DNA of 64,000 nucleotides from Ensifer adhaerens (GCF_002007205.1 NZ_LAZS01000007.1:21024-85023), one strand, 5' to 3'. Shown: positions 24,351-32,824, counted from the first letter of the stretch. Notes: generated by a model not told the origin, from the sequence alone. Numbers and translations: made by a program.

Positions 24351-25523
24351 CTACTTCAGCGCAGCGAGACCGGGGTCGCCCTGCTTCTCGAAGGTCTGGA
24401 TTTCCTTGTTGTAATAGGTGCCGTCATCGGCCTTCGCGACCTCGCGCAGGTAGATGTTCTGGGTGATGTGACGCGATTCCGGATCGATCGTCACCGGACC
24501 ACGCGGGCTGACCCAAGAGAGGCCTTTCACGGCTTCCACGGCCTTGGCCGCATCCTGCTCGCCGCCGGTCGCCTCGATCATCTTGTAGATCACATGCATG
24601 CCGTCATAGGCTCCGACCGAGGGGAACGAGAGTTCCGCCGGGTTGCCGATCGCCTTGCCCGCCGCCTCGACAAACGCCTTGTTTTCCGGCGAATCGTGCG
24701 AGACCGCATAGTGGAAGGTCGTCTGGATGCCGAGTGCCGCTTCGCCAAGTGCCGGCAGATCGGATTCCTGCGTCAGGTCGCCTGGCGCGAAGAACTTGAT
24801 GCCGCCGTCCTTGAGCCCGTTTTCCTTGAAGGCCTTGACGAAGCCGAGCGTCGTCGGGCCGGACGGCAGGAAGGCGAAGACGCCCTCGGCGCCGGAATCC
24901 TTGATGCGCTGCATGATCGGCGAGAAGTCGTTGGTCGCGAGCGGCATGCGGATCGCTTCGACCACCTGGCCGCCGGCCGCCTCGAAGCCCGCCTTGAAGG
25001 CGTTCTCGGCATCGACGCCCGGGCCGTAATCGCTGACGACGGAGATCACCTTGGAGACGCCCGCGTCCTTGGCGACCTTCGCGATCGGCGTCGAGGTCTG
25101 CCAGGTGGTGAACGAGGTGCGCACGACGAGCGGGCTCTTGGTGACGATCGCCGAGGTCGCCGCGTTCATGATGACGAGCGGCACGTTCGCCTGGGTGAGG
25201 AGCGGCGTCACCGCCATCGCATCCGGGGTGAAGTAGAAGCCGGCGAGATACTGCACGCCCTCCTTGACCACGAGTTCCTGCGCCAGCGCCTTGGCCTGGG
25301 CGGGATCCGCCTGCGGCACGTCGCGATAGATGATCTCGATATCGTCTTCGCCGACCTTGGTGCCGTTCAGCGCCATATAGGCGTCGATGCCGGCCTTGAA
25401 ATTCTTGCCCTGGAGCGCGAAGGGTCCCGAGAACGGTCCGACAACACCGATCTTGATCGTATCGGCATAGGCCGCGCCACCCATTGCCAAGGCCGCAACC
25501 GCAGCCAGAATCATGCGTTTCAT
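24351..25523 (-). CDS. Periplasmic binding protein of a branched-chain amino acid-type ABC transporter
   Basis: 390 residues of the LivK/type I peripheral binding family, with signal peptide MKRMILAAVAALAMGGAAYA. Core motifs: TIKIGVVGPFSGPFALQGKN, VQYLAGFYFTPDAMAVTPLL, and SFPSVGAYDGMHVIYKMIEA. GGGAGGAAA stands just before ATG 25523. HAAT binding proteins in rhizobia take many substrates (amino acids, amides, urea, aromatic acids), and nothing here narrows it. First gene of the five-gene operon; its promoter faces the DUF899 gene. Confidence 0.9.
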   Translation of the reverse strand: MKRMILAAVAALAMGGAAYADTIKIGVVGPFSGPFALQGKNFKAGIDAYMALNGTKVGEDDIEIIYRDVPQADPAQAKALAQELVVKEGVQYLAGFYFTPDAMAVTPLLTQANVPLVIMNAATSAIVTKSPLVVRTSFTTWQTSTPIAKVAKDAGVSKVISVVSDYGPGVDAENAFKAGFEAAGGQVVEAIRMPLATNDFSPIMQRIKDSGAEGVFAFLPSGPTTLGFVKAFKENGLKDGGIKFFAPGDLTQESDLPALGEAALGIQTTFHYAVSHDSPENKAFVEAAGKAIGNPAELSFPSVGAYDGMHVIYKMIEATGGEQDAAKAVEAVKGLSWVSPRGPVTIDPESRHITQNIYLREVAKADDGTYYNKEIQTFEKQGDPGLAALK

Positions 25524-25852
25524 ATTTCCTCCCTGAGATGCCGGCCACTCCCGTACCCGCATCCTCCTCGCAAACGCCAGACAATTTGATAGTCGTCAGC
25601 TTGCCATGCCAAACGGTAATGTAAAAATGAAATATGGGGCGCCAATCATAATTTAGGGGTTATGTTTTGGCGCTTACCACGGCCACCCACGAACATACTT
25701 TCGGCGCTGGTCCCGTCCATCCGGCGGCTCCCTGGAAACACCGCCACACTTGTTACTCCCGCCGATCCTCTCGGGGTGTCAAGCTGTTGGCACTGCGAGC
25801 CATGCCCCTGGCCTTGCTTTGCCAAGCTTTGCTGAACGAGGAGATCAACACC
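25524..25852. other. 329-bp divergent intergenic region
   Basis: It lies between the transporter operon and the DUF899 gene and must hold both promoters. The notable structure is the nested palindrome at 25639-25673, listed separately. An in-frame extension of the DUF899 gene covers its right part but does not look like protein. Confidence 0.6.
25639..25673. promoter_or_regulatory. Nested palindrome, candidate operator
   Basis: Outer arms GCGCCAA (25639-25645) and TTGGCGC (25667-25673) are perfect; inner arms CATAA (25647-25651) and TTATG (25660-25664) are also perfect. The whole 35-bp element lies upstream of both divergent genes. No regulator gene is adjacent, so the protein that binds it is not evident. 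Confidence 0.45.
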
Positions 25853-26656
25853 ATGACCCAGACAATCGAGAAACGCGAGAATGGACGCCCGGACGGCGGA
25901 CCGGCCATGCAGAAGCCGGCGGTGGTTTCGCCGCAGGCGTGGGAAGCGGCGTGGCAGAAGATGCTGGTGAAGGAAAAGGCCCACACCCGTGCCAGCGATG
26001 CACTCGCTGCCGAGCGCCGGCGGATGCCCTGGATGGCTGTGACCAAGGACTATGCTTTCGAGGGGCCGGACGGCAAGGCGAGCCTCTTCGACCTTTTCGC
26101 CGGACGGCGCCAATTGATCGTCTATCGCGCCTTCTACGAGCCCGGCGTCCATGGCTGGCCCGATCACGGTTGCCCCGGCTGTTCCATGGTCGCCGACCAG
26201 GTTGCGCATCTGTCGCATCTCAACGCCCGCGACACGACGCTTGTCTTTATCTCACGCGCGCCGCAGGCGGATATCGCCAGGCTGAAGGCGCGCATGGGAT
26301 GGACCATGCCCTGGTACACAATCACCGACAGCTTCGACGCCGATTTTGGCGTGGACGATTGGCATGGACACAATGTTTTCGTCCGCGACGGCGAGCGGCT
26401 GTTTCGCACCTATTTCGTCAACAATCGCGGCGACGAGCAGATGGGCGGCACCTGGAACTATCTCGACATCACGGCGCTCGGACGACAGGAAATCTGGGAG
26501 GATTCGCCTGCCGGGTACCCCCAGACCCCGCCCTACAAATGGTGGAACTGGAACGACAGCTATGTCGAAGGCGCTGCGCCCGACAAAAGATGGGTCGAGA
26601 TATCGGACGCAGGAGAGGCTGCTATGCGCGCCTCCGCCACGGACCCGAAGCCATGA
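25853..26656 (+). CDS. DUF899 family thioredoxin-like protein
   Basis: 267 residues of the DUF899 family, cytoplasmic proteins with a thioredoxin-like fold and no established reaction. It shows KDYAFEGPDGKASLFDLFAG, LIVYRAFYEP, the CxxC-bearing HGCPGCSMVADQ, and the C-terminal signature FRTYFVNNRGDEQMGGTWNYLD. The reading frame extends 62 residues upstream, but ATG 25853 has GAGGAG 8 bases ahead and starts the conserved part. It overlaps the next small gene in ATGA. Confidence 0.86.
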   Translation: MTQTIEKRENGRPDGGPAMQKPAVVSPQAWEAAWQKMLVKEKAHTRASDALAAERRRMPWMAVTKDYAFEGPDGKASLFDLFAGRRQLIVYRAFYEPGVHGWPDHGCPGCSMVADQVAHLSHLNARDTTLVFISRAPQADIARLKARMGWTMPWYTITDSFDADFGVDDWHGHNVFVRDGERLFRTYFVNNRGDEQMGGTWNYLDITALGRQEIWEDSPAGYPQTPPYKWWNWNDSYVEGAAPDKRWVEISDAGEAAMRASATDPKP

Positions 26657-26916
26657 GCGCCGGCACCCGTTCCGGCGAGCGTGACGGGCGGGTGCCCTCC
26701 CTTGCCCATTGGGCGGCAGCGGCGCTGGCGCTCGCCGCCGCCCCCATCTTCGCGCTGATGGCGTTCCTGACGAGCGCGGGAAACAGCGCAGCGGATCCGA
26801 TGCTGTGCGGCGGGACCGAGCAAGCGGCGATCGGCGGGATGACTGCCATGTACCTGCTGATGGGCGCCTTTCACCTGCAGCCCTGGCTGAGGCTGATCGA
26901 CATCAGACGGGGCTAA
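26653..26916 (+). CDS. Small two-helix membrane protein coupled to the DUF899 gene
   Basis: 87 residues with two membrane helices (about 17-37, AHWAAAALALAAAPIFALMA, and about 59-75, AAIGGMTAMYLLMGAFHL). The ATG overlaps the DUF899 stop (ATGA), so the two are translated together. A cysteine lies between the helices (PMLCGGTE). I recognise no family name; the arrangement suggests a membrane partner of the DUF899 protein. Confidence 0.72.
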   Translation: MSAGTRSGERDGRVPSLAHWAAAALALAAAPIFALMAFLTSAGNSAADPMLCGGTEQAAIGGMTAMYLLMGAFHLQPWLRLIDIRRG

Positions 26917-27129
26917 GGGATCAGCCTCGACCTCGCTCAGTCAGGGGCGGCCGGTCGCTGAAAAACCGCCGTGCGACATGCTTCTGTCGCAAGGCACGCA
27001 AAAGATGTGGAAACGCCGATGAGCATATGTCCCTGAAATCGGTCCGTGGGCATGCTGTCCGAGTCGGGGAAGCAAGTCACTTCTCGGCTTGAAGTACGGA
27101 ACGGTTCCACTAGGTAGATTTGGCAAGGT

Positions 27130-27152
27130 CTCCGGCAATCATTCTGCCGGAG
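27130..27152. other. Perfect hairpin in intergenic DNA
   Basis: Arms CTCCGGCA (27130-27137) and TGCCGGAG (27145-27152), 7-base loop, 61 bases before the next gene. There is no T-run. It could be a 5' leader hairpin or an operator. The rest of 26917-27212 shows nothing else of note. Confidence 0.35.
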
Positions 27153-27212
27153 AAGCTTAGTCGCTTTCCCGGTGCGATCGGCTCCGATCGGGAAATACAG
27201 CGAATCAGGAAA

Positions 27213-27563
27213 ATGACCTTGAGTGTTGCCGCACCTCAACCGAACCCGACACCTTTCAAGCGTCGCCTGTTGCCGTGGGCGGGCGCCCTGCTGCTCTGCG
27301 GAACAGCCGCCGCAACGTCGCTCTACTACCTGACCGGAGCGAAAGAGCCTTCTTCGGAAATAGCTGCGCTCGCCTCGGCTGAGGCCGAACGACCGATGAT
27401 GCGGTCGCCGAACTTCGAGATCCTCTTCAGCGACGGCGATCGCGGGCTGATGGTCTACGAGGGTTACGTCTATGTCGTGCGACTCGGCGACAAATTGCCG
27501 AACGGCCGCCGCATGATCGGATTCCAAAAACGGGACGGAAACTGGGCTGCGGTGACGCTTTGA
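27213..27563 (+). CDS. Small single-pass membrane protein, unknown
   Basis: 116 residues with an N-terminal anchor at about 22-40 (LLPWAGALLLCGTAAATSLY) and a small extracytoplasmic domain, FEILFSDGDRGLMVYEGYVYVVRLGDKLPNGRRMIGF, that looks like a short beta-sheet fold. The start at 27213 has AGGA only 2 bases away, so a start further upstream (27120) is possible but gives a less natural sequence. Function unknown. A FliN-like gene follows 155 bases later. Confidence 0.6.
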   Translation: MTLSVAAPQPNPTPFKRRLLPWAGALLLCGTAAATSLYYLTGAKEPSSEIAALASAEAERPMMRSPNFEILFSDGDRGLMVYEGYVYVVRLGDKLPNGRRMIGFQKRDGNWAAVTL

Positions 27564-27592
27564 CGGCTTCAGCCGGCCCCGCATTGTGGATG

Positions 27593-27608
27593 TTAACGCT
27601 TTGTTAAC
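27593..27608 (+). promoter_or_regulatory. CtrA full binding site upstream of the FliN-like gene
   Basis: TTAACGCTTTGTTAAC matches the alphaproteobacterial CtrA consensus TTAA-N7-TTAAC at every fixed position. It is part of a tandem TGTTAACGCT repeat (27591-27600 and 27602-27611) and lies 111 bases before the FliN-like start. CtrA controls motility and cell-cycle genes in this class. Confidence 0.65.
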
Positions 27609-27673
27609 GCTCGCTTGCAAGGCAGGGATAACCCCCATTTAGCCACGGTTGCCACCCAGGGCGAACTGGCGCA

Positions 27674-27690
27674 ACTCTTTGTTAAAGAGT
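27674..27690. other. Perfect short palindrome in the leader of the FliN-like gene
   Basis: ACTCTTTGTTAAAGAGT: two perfect 7-base arms round GTT, 28 bases upstream of the start. It could be an operator or an mRNA leader hairpin. Confidence 0.4.
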
Positions 27691-27718
27691 CGTGAATCAG
27701 TGCTTTGGATGGTGCAGA

Positions 27719-28039
27719 ATGATTAACAAGAAGCTACAGGATGAGCTGGTCGAGCTCGACGAAAGCCCCGCGTTCGAAGGCCGTTCCGTCATGAGCGAGC
27801 GCGCCGTGCAGGGAATTCCGCTCGCGATCGAGGCGGTGATCGGGCGGGCCAAGCTGACCGTATCGCAGATCTCGAAACTCCATCAGGACGACACGATCCA
27901 CCTCGACCGAAATTTCGGCGAGCCGGTGGAACTCAAGGTCAACGGCATGGTGATCGGGCGAGGCGAGATCGTCTTCGACGAAGCGACCAACGCTATCGGC
28001 ATCAAGATCATCGAAATCTCCCCGATCGGCGCCCAATAG
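27719..28039 (+). CDS. Orphan FliN/SpoA-domain protein
   Basis: 106 residues ending in a SpoA (FliN/YscQ C-terminal) domain at about residues 30-103: IGRAKLTVSQISKLHQDDTI, then EPVELKVNGMVIGRGEIVFD and IKIIEISPIG. In FliN this domain forms the rim of the flagellar switch ring. No other flagellar gene is in the window, so this is either a detached fliN or a paralogue. A CtrA full site lies upstream, in keeping with motility control. A start nine codons earlier at 27692 is possible but less likely. Confidence 0.85.
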   Translation: MINKKLQDELVELDESPAFEGRSVMSERAVQGIPLAIEAVIGRAKLTVSQISKLHQDDTIHLDRNFGEPVELKVNGMVIGRGEIVFDEATNAIGIKIIEISPIGAQ

Positions 28040-28144
28040 GCTCTGCGGCGCCAGGTCGCTGGTCGTCGTCGGAACTTGGCTTCAACGGCCAGCAAGGCTA
28101 TGTCGTTAGGCCAGCGACACGATGCGATACGGGAGGAGCCTCAT

Positions 28145-28912
28145 ATGCTGATCGATGGAAAAGTCTTTATCGTTACCGGTGGCGGTTCGGGTCTTGGTGC
28201 GGCCGTCGCGCGGCGGTTGCATGGCGAGGGTGCCCGTGTGGTGCTTGCCGACGTCAATGCCGCGGCCGGCCAGCAGATGGCCGACGAACTGGGCAGCAAC
28301 GCGCTTTTCCAGAAGACGGATGTCACCAATGAAGCGGATGGTGCTGCCGCCGTCGCTGCGGCGCTCGGCCGCTTCGGCCACCTCCACGGGCTTGTAAACT
28401 GCGCCGGCATCGCGCCGGGGGAAAAGGTGCTCGGCCGCGACGGTCCGCATCGCCTTGACAGTTTTGCGCGCGCAGTCGGCATCAATCTGATCGGCAGCTT
28501 CAACATGCTGAGGCTTGCCTCCGAAGCGATCCAGCGGGAGGAACCGGGCGATGACGGTGAGCGGGGCGTGATCGTCAACACGGCATCGGTCGCCGCCTTC
28601 GACGGCCAGATCGGCCAGGCGGCCTATGCCGCTTCCAAGGGCGGCGTCGTCTCGATGACATTGCCGATCGCCCGTGAACTTGCGCGCCACGGCATTCGCG
28701 TCGTCGCCATTGCGCCTGGCATCTTCGAAACGCCGATGATGGCCGGCATGCCGCAGGAGGTGCAGGATTCGCTCGGCAAGAGCGTGCCCTTCCCGCAGCG
28801 CCTCGGCAAACCCGAGGAATTCGCGGCGCTCGTTCAGCACATCTGTGAAAACCGCATGCTGAATGGCGAAGTCATCCGCCTCGACGGCGCGCTGCGCATG
28901 GGCGCGCGCTGA
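28145..28912 (+). CDS. SDR dehydrogenase, 3-hydroxyacyl-CoA dehydrogenase type II-like
   Basis: 255-residue short-chain dehydrogenase. The NAD site is [16 protein letters not shown] with an acidic VLADVN strand end (favouring NAD), followed by [10 protein letters not shown], the catalytic Ser in [10 protein letters not shown] and YAASKGG (Tyr, Lys). The insertion GREDGPH-like ([20 protein letters not shown]) and the ending [16 protein letters not shown] are those of the HSD17B10-type enzymes acting on 3-hydroxyacyl-CoA or 2-methyl-3-hydroxybutyryl-CoA in beta-oxidation or isoleucine breakdown. GGGAGGAG precedes ATG 28145. Exact substrate uncertain. Confidence 0.87.
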   Translation: MLIDGKVFIVTGGGSGLGAAVARRLHGEGARVVLADVNAAAGQQMADELGSNALFQKTDVTNEADGAAAVAAALGRFGHLHGLVNCAGIAPGEKVLGRDGPHRLDSFARAVGINLIGSFNMLRLASEAIQREEPGDDGERGVIVNTASVAAFDGQIGQAAYAASKGGVVSMTLPIARELARHGIRVVAIAPGIFETPMMAGMPQEVQDSLGKSVPFPQRLGKPEEFAALVQHICENRMLNGEVIRLDGALRMGAR

Positions 28913-28978
28913 TAGGATCGGCAATGGCGCCTCGCCCGCACGCAACCGGGCGCGGTGCCATACCTTTACCAAGGCAGA

Positions 28979-29653
28979 TCAGGCGGCTTGATCGGCCATC
29001 CTGACGAGATAGGCGCATCGCCGGGCGCCAGCGAGAATATGCTCGGTACGTTCGACCTCGATGCCAGGCCCGAGTACCGCGCGAAAAACGCTCAACTCCG
29101 CCCGGCAGAAGCCCTGGCAACTGGTCGCGGCGGCACAGATCGGGCAATGGTTCTCGACGAAGAGCAGCGTGCCATCACCGGGATCCTCGCAAGCGGCCAT
29201 GTAGCCCTCCTGCGACCGCAGCCGCACGAGCTCGTCCACCCGTTCGCGCAGGCCCGCCTTCTCCTCAATCGCCGCGCGATAGTTCTGCCGGGTCTCGTCC
29301 TCGCGCGCCGCGATCAGCCGATCGATCGCCGCCTCGCCCAGCGTCTGCCGGATCGTCCTTAAGAGCTGGACGGTCAGCTCCGCGTGCGTATCGGGAAATT
29401 CCGCGTGGCCCGCGGCCGTCAGCCCCCAGAACTGCGAGGGGCGGCCGACGCCTTTTGCCTCCGACCACGACAGGACGAAGCCGTCCTCGGCAAGGCGAAC
29501 CAGTTGCTGACGCACGGCCTCGCCGGTGATCGTCAGACGCCTGCCGAGTGCCGCCGCCGTCTGCGGGCCGTGCAGCTTGAGCGCCAGCATGATGCGTTCA
29601 CCCGGCGTGCGGCCATTGCTCCGCTCTGGATTTAACAAGGGATCGCTTGACAT
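28979..29653 (-). CDS. SufR-like winged-helix regulator with Fe-S type cysteine cluster
   Basis: 224 residues. A winged helix-turn-helix (about 17-80: LKLHGPQTAAALGRRLTITG, EAVRQQLVRLAEDGFV, VGRPSQFWGLT) is followed by a helical part and a cysteine cluster: Cys170, 173, 179 and 183 (ENHCPICAAATSCQGFCRAE) and Cys213 (GARRCAYLV). This is the pattern of the SufR branch, repressors that read [4Fe-4S] or oxidative state. It is divergent from sodB, about 100 bases away, which makes sodB a likely target. Start MSSDPLLNPERS at 29653 preferred over an upstream extension that would run over sodB. Confidence 0.83.
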   Translation of the reverse strand: MSSDPLLNPERSNGRTPGERIMLALKLHGPQTAAALGRRLTITGEAVRQQLVRLAEDGFVLSWSEAKGVGRPSQFWGLTAAGHAEFPDTHAELTVQLLRTIRQTLGEAAIDRLIAAREDETRQNYRAAIEEKAGLRERVDELVRLRSQEGYMAACEDPGDGTLLFVENHCPICAAATSCQGFCRAELSVFRAVLGPGIEVERTEHILAGARRCAYLVRMADQAA

Positions 29654-29756
29654 ATTCCCGGACACAGATTTACAAAGAGTTGTCTTGCTAAATACACGCT
29701 CATCGGTTCGCAGACAAGAGACCGTCGAGCGTGCCCCGCCCGCAAAGGATCTGACC

Positions 29757-30365
29757 ATGGCCTTCGAACTTCCCGCCCTTCCCTATGCACCCGCAGCGCT
29801 CGCCGAAAACGGCATGAGCGCTGAGACGATCGAGTTCCACCACGGCAAGCATCACCAGGCCTATGTCACCGCGTTGAACGGTTTCGTCGAGAAGGACGCC
29901 TCGCTCGCCGGCCTGTCGCTGGAAGAGATCATTCGCCTCAGCCACGGCAAGCCGGAACTGGCACCGGTCTTCAACAATGCCGGCCAGCACTGGAACCATA
30001 TCCTGTTCTGGAACAACCTTTCGCCGAAGGGTGGCCAGATCCCCGGCGCACTCGAAAAGAAGATCGCGGAAGATTTCGGCAGCGTCGCCGCCTTCAAGGA
30101 TGCCTTCAAGGCGGCCGCCACCGGCCAGTTCGGCTCCGGCTGGGCCTGGCTGGTGCTCGGCCAGGACGGCAAGCTCAAGGTGACGAAGACCGCCAACGGC
30201 TCCAATCCGGTCGCCACCAACGAGGGCAAGGCCCTGCTCGGCCTCGATGTCTGGGAACATGCCTATTACATCGACTTCCGCAACCGCCGGCCGGACTATA
30301 CGTCGAACTTCCTCGACAAGCTTGCCAACTACGAGTTTGCCGAAGCGGAATTGAAGTCCGCCTGA
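29757..30365 (+). CDS. sodB: Fe/Mn superoxide dismutase
   Basis: 202-residue Fe/Mn-type superoxide dismutase, converting superoxide to oxygen and hydrogen peroxide. The four metal ligands are visible: His in HHGKHHQAYV, His in NAGQHWNHILFW, and Asp and His in LGLDVWEHAYYIDF. TGQFGSGWAWLV is typical of the family. No signal peptide, so cytoplasmic. The frame continues upstream but ATG 29757 begins the conserved MAFELPALPYA. Divergent from a SufR-like regulator, suggesting control by iron-sulfur or redox state. Metal preference cannot be settled from sequence alone. Confidence 0.96.
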   Translation: MAFELPALPYAPAALAENGMSAETIEFHHGKHHQAYVTALNGFVEKDASLAGLSLEEIIRLSHGKPELAPVFNNAGQHWNHILFWNNLSPKGGQIPGALEKKIAEDFGSVAAFKDAFKAAATGQFGSGWAWLVLGQDGKLKVTKTANGSNPVATNEGKALLGLDVWEHAYYIDFRNRRPDYTSNFLDKLANYEFAEAELKSA

Positions 30366-30423
30366 TCGGTTGGAGACCGCCACGACGCCGGAACCAGCAC
30401 ACAGCGCGGTTGATCAGAGAATT

Positions 30424-30494
30424 TGCGGAAGCCCCTCGCCCCCGCCTGAGCCAAGGCTTCCGCAGACCCCGTGGCGTCTCCCCGCCGCCACGGG
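30424..30494. other. Two tandem hairpins between sodB and the flavin reductase gene
   Basis: First hairpin: perfect 10-bp arms TGCGGAAGCC (30424-30433) and GGCTTCCGCA (30455-30464). Second: perfect 9-bp arms CCCGTGGCG (30468-30476) and CGCCACGGG (30486-30494). No T-run follows either. They may end the sodB transcript or act in the leader of the next gene. Confidence 0.5.
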
Positions 30495-30518
30495 CTATCC
30501 TCAGTTGGAAGAAGACCC

Positions 30519-31115
30519 ATGCGCCAGACACCTCCGTTTTCCGTCGATATCGACGCCTACGCCGATCTCGCCGTGTCGAAACCGGAGTTCGCCGACACGC
30601 TGTCGCATCTCGCCACCACCGTCTGCGTGGTCAGCGCCGGCAGGGGCGCCGAAAGCCTCGGCCGCACCGTGACGGCGACGTTCTCGCTTTCCGCCAGCCC
30701 GCCGTCGATCGTCGTTTCAGTCAAGGCGGATAGCCCGCTTGCCGCGCTGATCGCCGCCGAGCAGGGCTTCTCGCTCGCCATGCTGGCCGAGGGACAGGAG
30801 CTGATCGCGGATGCGTTTGCCGGCAAGATCGAAGCGTCGAAGCGCTACCTCGTCGGCATCTGGGCAGACTGGCCGAGCGAACGGCCAAGGCTGCTCGGGG
30901 CGGCCGCCGCGCTCGACTGCCTGCTCAGCGCCTCGGTGCAGGTCGGCGACCACACATTGTTCGTGGGAACAATTGTCGCAACCGAGACTTCCACCCACGC
31001 CGCCCCCTTGATCTGGAGCCGCCGGCGATATCAGTCTCTCGACAGGACGAGATCGTTGCCGGCGTCGCCGAGCAACGGGCATGCGACCCTCACCCCAAGC
31101 AAGCCCGCAGCCTGA
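30519..31115 (+). CDS. Flavin reductase-like (DIM6/NtaB) domain protein
   Basis: 198 residues of the FMN-binding split-barrel flavin reductase family: FADTLSHLATTVCVVSA, GRTVTATFSLSASPPSIVVS (typical T/S-rich flavin phosphate segment), SPLAALIAAEQGFSLAMLAE and a late LLSASVQVGDHTLFVGTIV. Such proteins use NAD(P)H to reduce FMN for partner monooxygenases or bind flavin in unknown roles. No partner gene is adjacent. The first ATG, 30519, opens the conserved sequence. Confidence 0.83.
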   Translation: MRQTPPFSVDIDAYADLAVSKPEFADTLSHLATTVCVVSAGRGAESLGRTVTATFSLSASPPSIVVSVKADSPLAALIAAEQGFSLAMLAEGQELIADAFAGKIEASKRYLVGIWADWPSERPRLLGAAAALDCLLSASVQVGDHTLFVGTIVATETSTHAAPLIWSRRRYQSLDRTRSLPASPSNGHATLTPSKPAA

Positions 31116-31144
31116 ACCGGCGATCGCGTAGGAGGAATGGAGCA

Positions 31145-31477
31145 ATGCGGCAAACGCTCGAAAAACTCTTAAAAGACGGCAAGGACGACGCCCTGCTGCG
31201 CTTCACGCTCGGCAGCATCTGCCTTCAGGAGGCGGATCTCGAAACCGCGCTTGCCCATGTCGAGCGGGCAATCACCTTCGACCCGGACTATTCGGCCGCC
31301 TGGAAACTGCGCGGCGCGATCCTGCACAAGCTCGGCCGCCACCAAGAGGCGATCGAGGTCTGGCGCGAGGGCCGCACGGTCGCGGAGCGGAAGGGCGATC
31401 TGCAGGCGGCAAAGGAGATCGGCGTCTTCCTGAAACGCCTCGAGCGGCAGTGCATCGCCGCCAACCGGAACGAGTAG
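31145..31477 (+). CDS. Small TPR protein
   Basis: 110 residues built of about two and a half tetratricopeptide repeats: LLRFTLGSICLQEADLETAL, VERAITFDPDYSAAWKLRGA, ILHKLGRHQEAIEVWREGRT. No signal peptide, so probably a cytoplasmic adaptor. GGAGGAA lies 10 bases before the ATG. It follows the flavin reductase gene by 29 bases and may share its transcript. Partner unknown. Confidence 0.8.
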   Translation: MRQTLEKLLKDGKDDALLRFTLGSICLQEADLETALAHVERAITFDPDYSAAWKLRGAILHKLGRHQEAIEVWREGRTVAERKGDLQAAKEIGVFLKRLERQCIAANRNE

Positions 31478-31543
31478 CCGCCCCATGAAGGTTGTTCGGG
31501 CCCGGCAACCATGCCGAGCCCGGAAACATCGCGAACGTTCAGA

Positions 31544-32824
31544 TCATTTGAAGACCGACGGCAGCCAGAGCGAGAGCGCTGGAATGTAGGTCACGGCCAT
31601 CAGCACCGCGATGCTGGCGCCGAAGAACGGCCAGATGGTGCGCATCGCCTCGCGAATGGAAATTCCGCCGACGGCGCAACCGACGAAGAGCACGGTTCCA
31701 ACCGGCGGCGTGTTGAGGCCGATGCCGGCATTGAGGATCATCACCACCCCGAAATGCACAGGATCGATGCCGAAGGCCTTGACCACGGGAAGAAGGACGG
31801 GCGTGCAGATGATCACCATCGGCGCCATGTCCATGAAGGTGCCGAGGAACAGCAGGATGATGTTGATCACCAGCAGCACGATGATCGGGTTTTCCGAGAC
31901 CGCGCTGATCGCACTGATCATCAGCGCCTGCACCTGCAGGAAGGCCATCAGCCAGCCGAAGGACGCCGCCATGCCGATGACGAGCAGCACCATGGCCGTC
32001 GTGCGCACCGCCCCCATCACCGCCTCGAGGAAACCTGTCCAATCCAGCTCGCGATAGACCAGCATGGCGACGAGGAAGGCGTAGAGCACCGCGATGCAGG
32101 AGCTCTCGGTGGCCGTGAAGACGCCGGAGCGCACGCCGCCAAAGATGATGCCGATCAGGACGATGCCCGGGAACGACGCGAGCAGGTAGTAGAAAACCTT
32201 GGAAAAGCCCGGAAACGGCTCTGCCGGATAGCCTCGGCGCCGCGCAACGATATAGGCGGTCACCATCAGCGCAAGCGCAAGCAGGAGACCCGGAATGATG
32301 CCGGCGGTAAAGAGATCGGCGACCGAGACATTGCCGCCGGCGGCGATCGAATAGAGGATCATGTTGTGCGACGGCGGCACCATCAGGGCGATGATCGCCG
32401 CATTGACCGTGACGTTGACGGCATAGTCGCGGTCATAGCCGCGCTTCGCCATCTGAGGGATCATCAGCCCGCCGACCGCCGAGGCATCGGCGACGGCCGA
32501 ACCGGAAATGCCGCCAAAAAGCGTCGAAGCAACGATGTTCACCTGGCCGAGACCACCACGCAGATGCCCGACGAGACCGGCGGCAAACTGGATCAGCCGA
32601 TTGGCGATACCGCCGCGCACCATCAGGTCGCCGGCAAAGATGAAGAACGGGATCGCCATCATGGCAAAGACGTTCATGCCGGAATTCAGCTGCTGGAACA
32701 CCACCACCGGCGGCAGGCCGAGATAGAGCACGGTGGCGAACGACGCGATGCCGAGGCAAAACGCGATCGGCGTGCCGATGAACATCAGCAGGGTGAAGAC
32801 CCCGAAAAGGATAACGTAAGCCAT
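31544..32824 (-). CDS. dctM: TRAP transporter large permease (DctM family), hexuronate type
   Basis: 426 residues with about 12 helices of the DctM/SiaM family. Conserved parts: GIASFATVLYLGLPPVVVFQ near residue 28, GGISGSAVADASAVGGLMIP near 105, and NAAIIALMVPPSHNMILYS near 140. It works with DctQ and DctP, driven by a sodium or proton gradient. It overlaps no gene but abuts dctQ directly. Its operon with gli, gci and kdgD points to galacturonate or glucuronate as cargo. Confidence 0.93.
   Translation of the reverse strand: MAYVILFGVFTLLMFIGTPIAFCLGIASFATVLYLGLPPVVVFQQLNSGMNVFAMMAIPFFIFAGDLMVRGGIANRLIQFAAGLVGHLRGGLGQVNIVASTLFGGISGSAVADASAVGGLMIPQMAKRGYDRDYAVNVTVNAAIIALMVPPSHNMILYSIAAGGNVSVADLFTAGIIPGLLLALALMVTAYIVARRRGYPAEPFPGFSKVFYYLLASFPGIVLIGIIFGGVRSGVFTATESSCIAVLYAFLVAMLVYRELDWTGFLEAVMGAVRTTAMVLLVIGMAASFGWLMAFLQVQALMISAISAVSENPIIVLLVINIILLFLGTFMDMAPMVIICTPVLLPVVKAFGIDPVHFGVVMILNAGIGLNTPPVGTVLFVGCAVGGISIREAMRTIWPFFGASIAVLMAVTYIPALSLWLPSVFK

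Noticed and set aside
25788..25805. A TGGCAC...GC sequence resembling a sigma-54 promoter ahead of the DUF899 gene
   Set aside because: The second element is not TTGC and is not at the required spacing.
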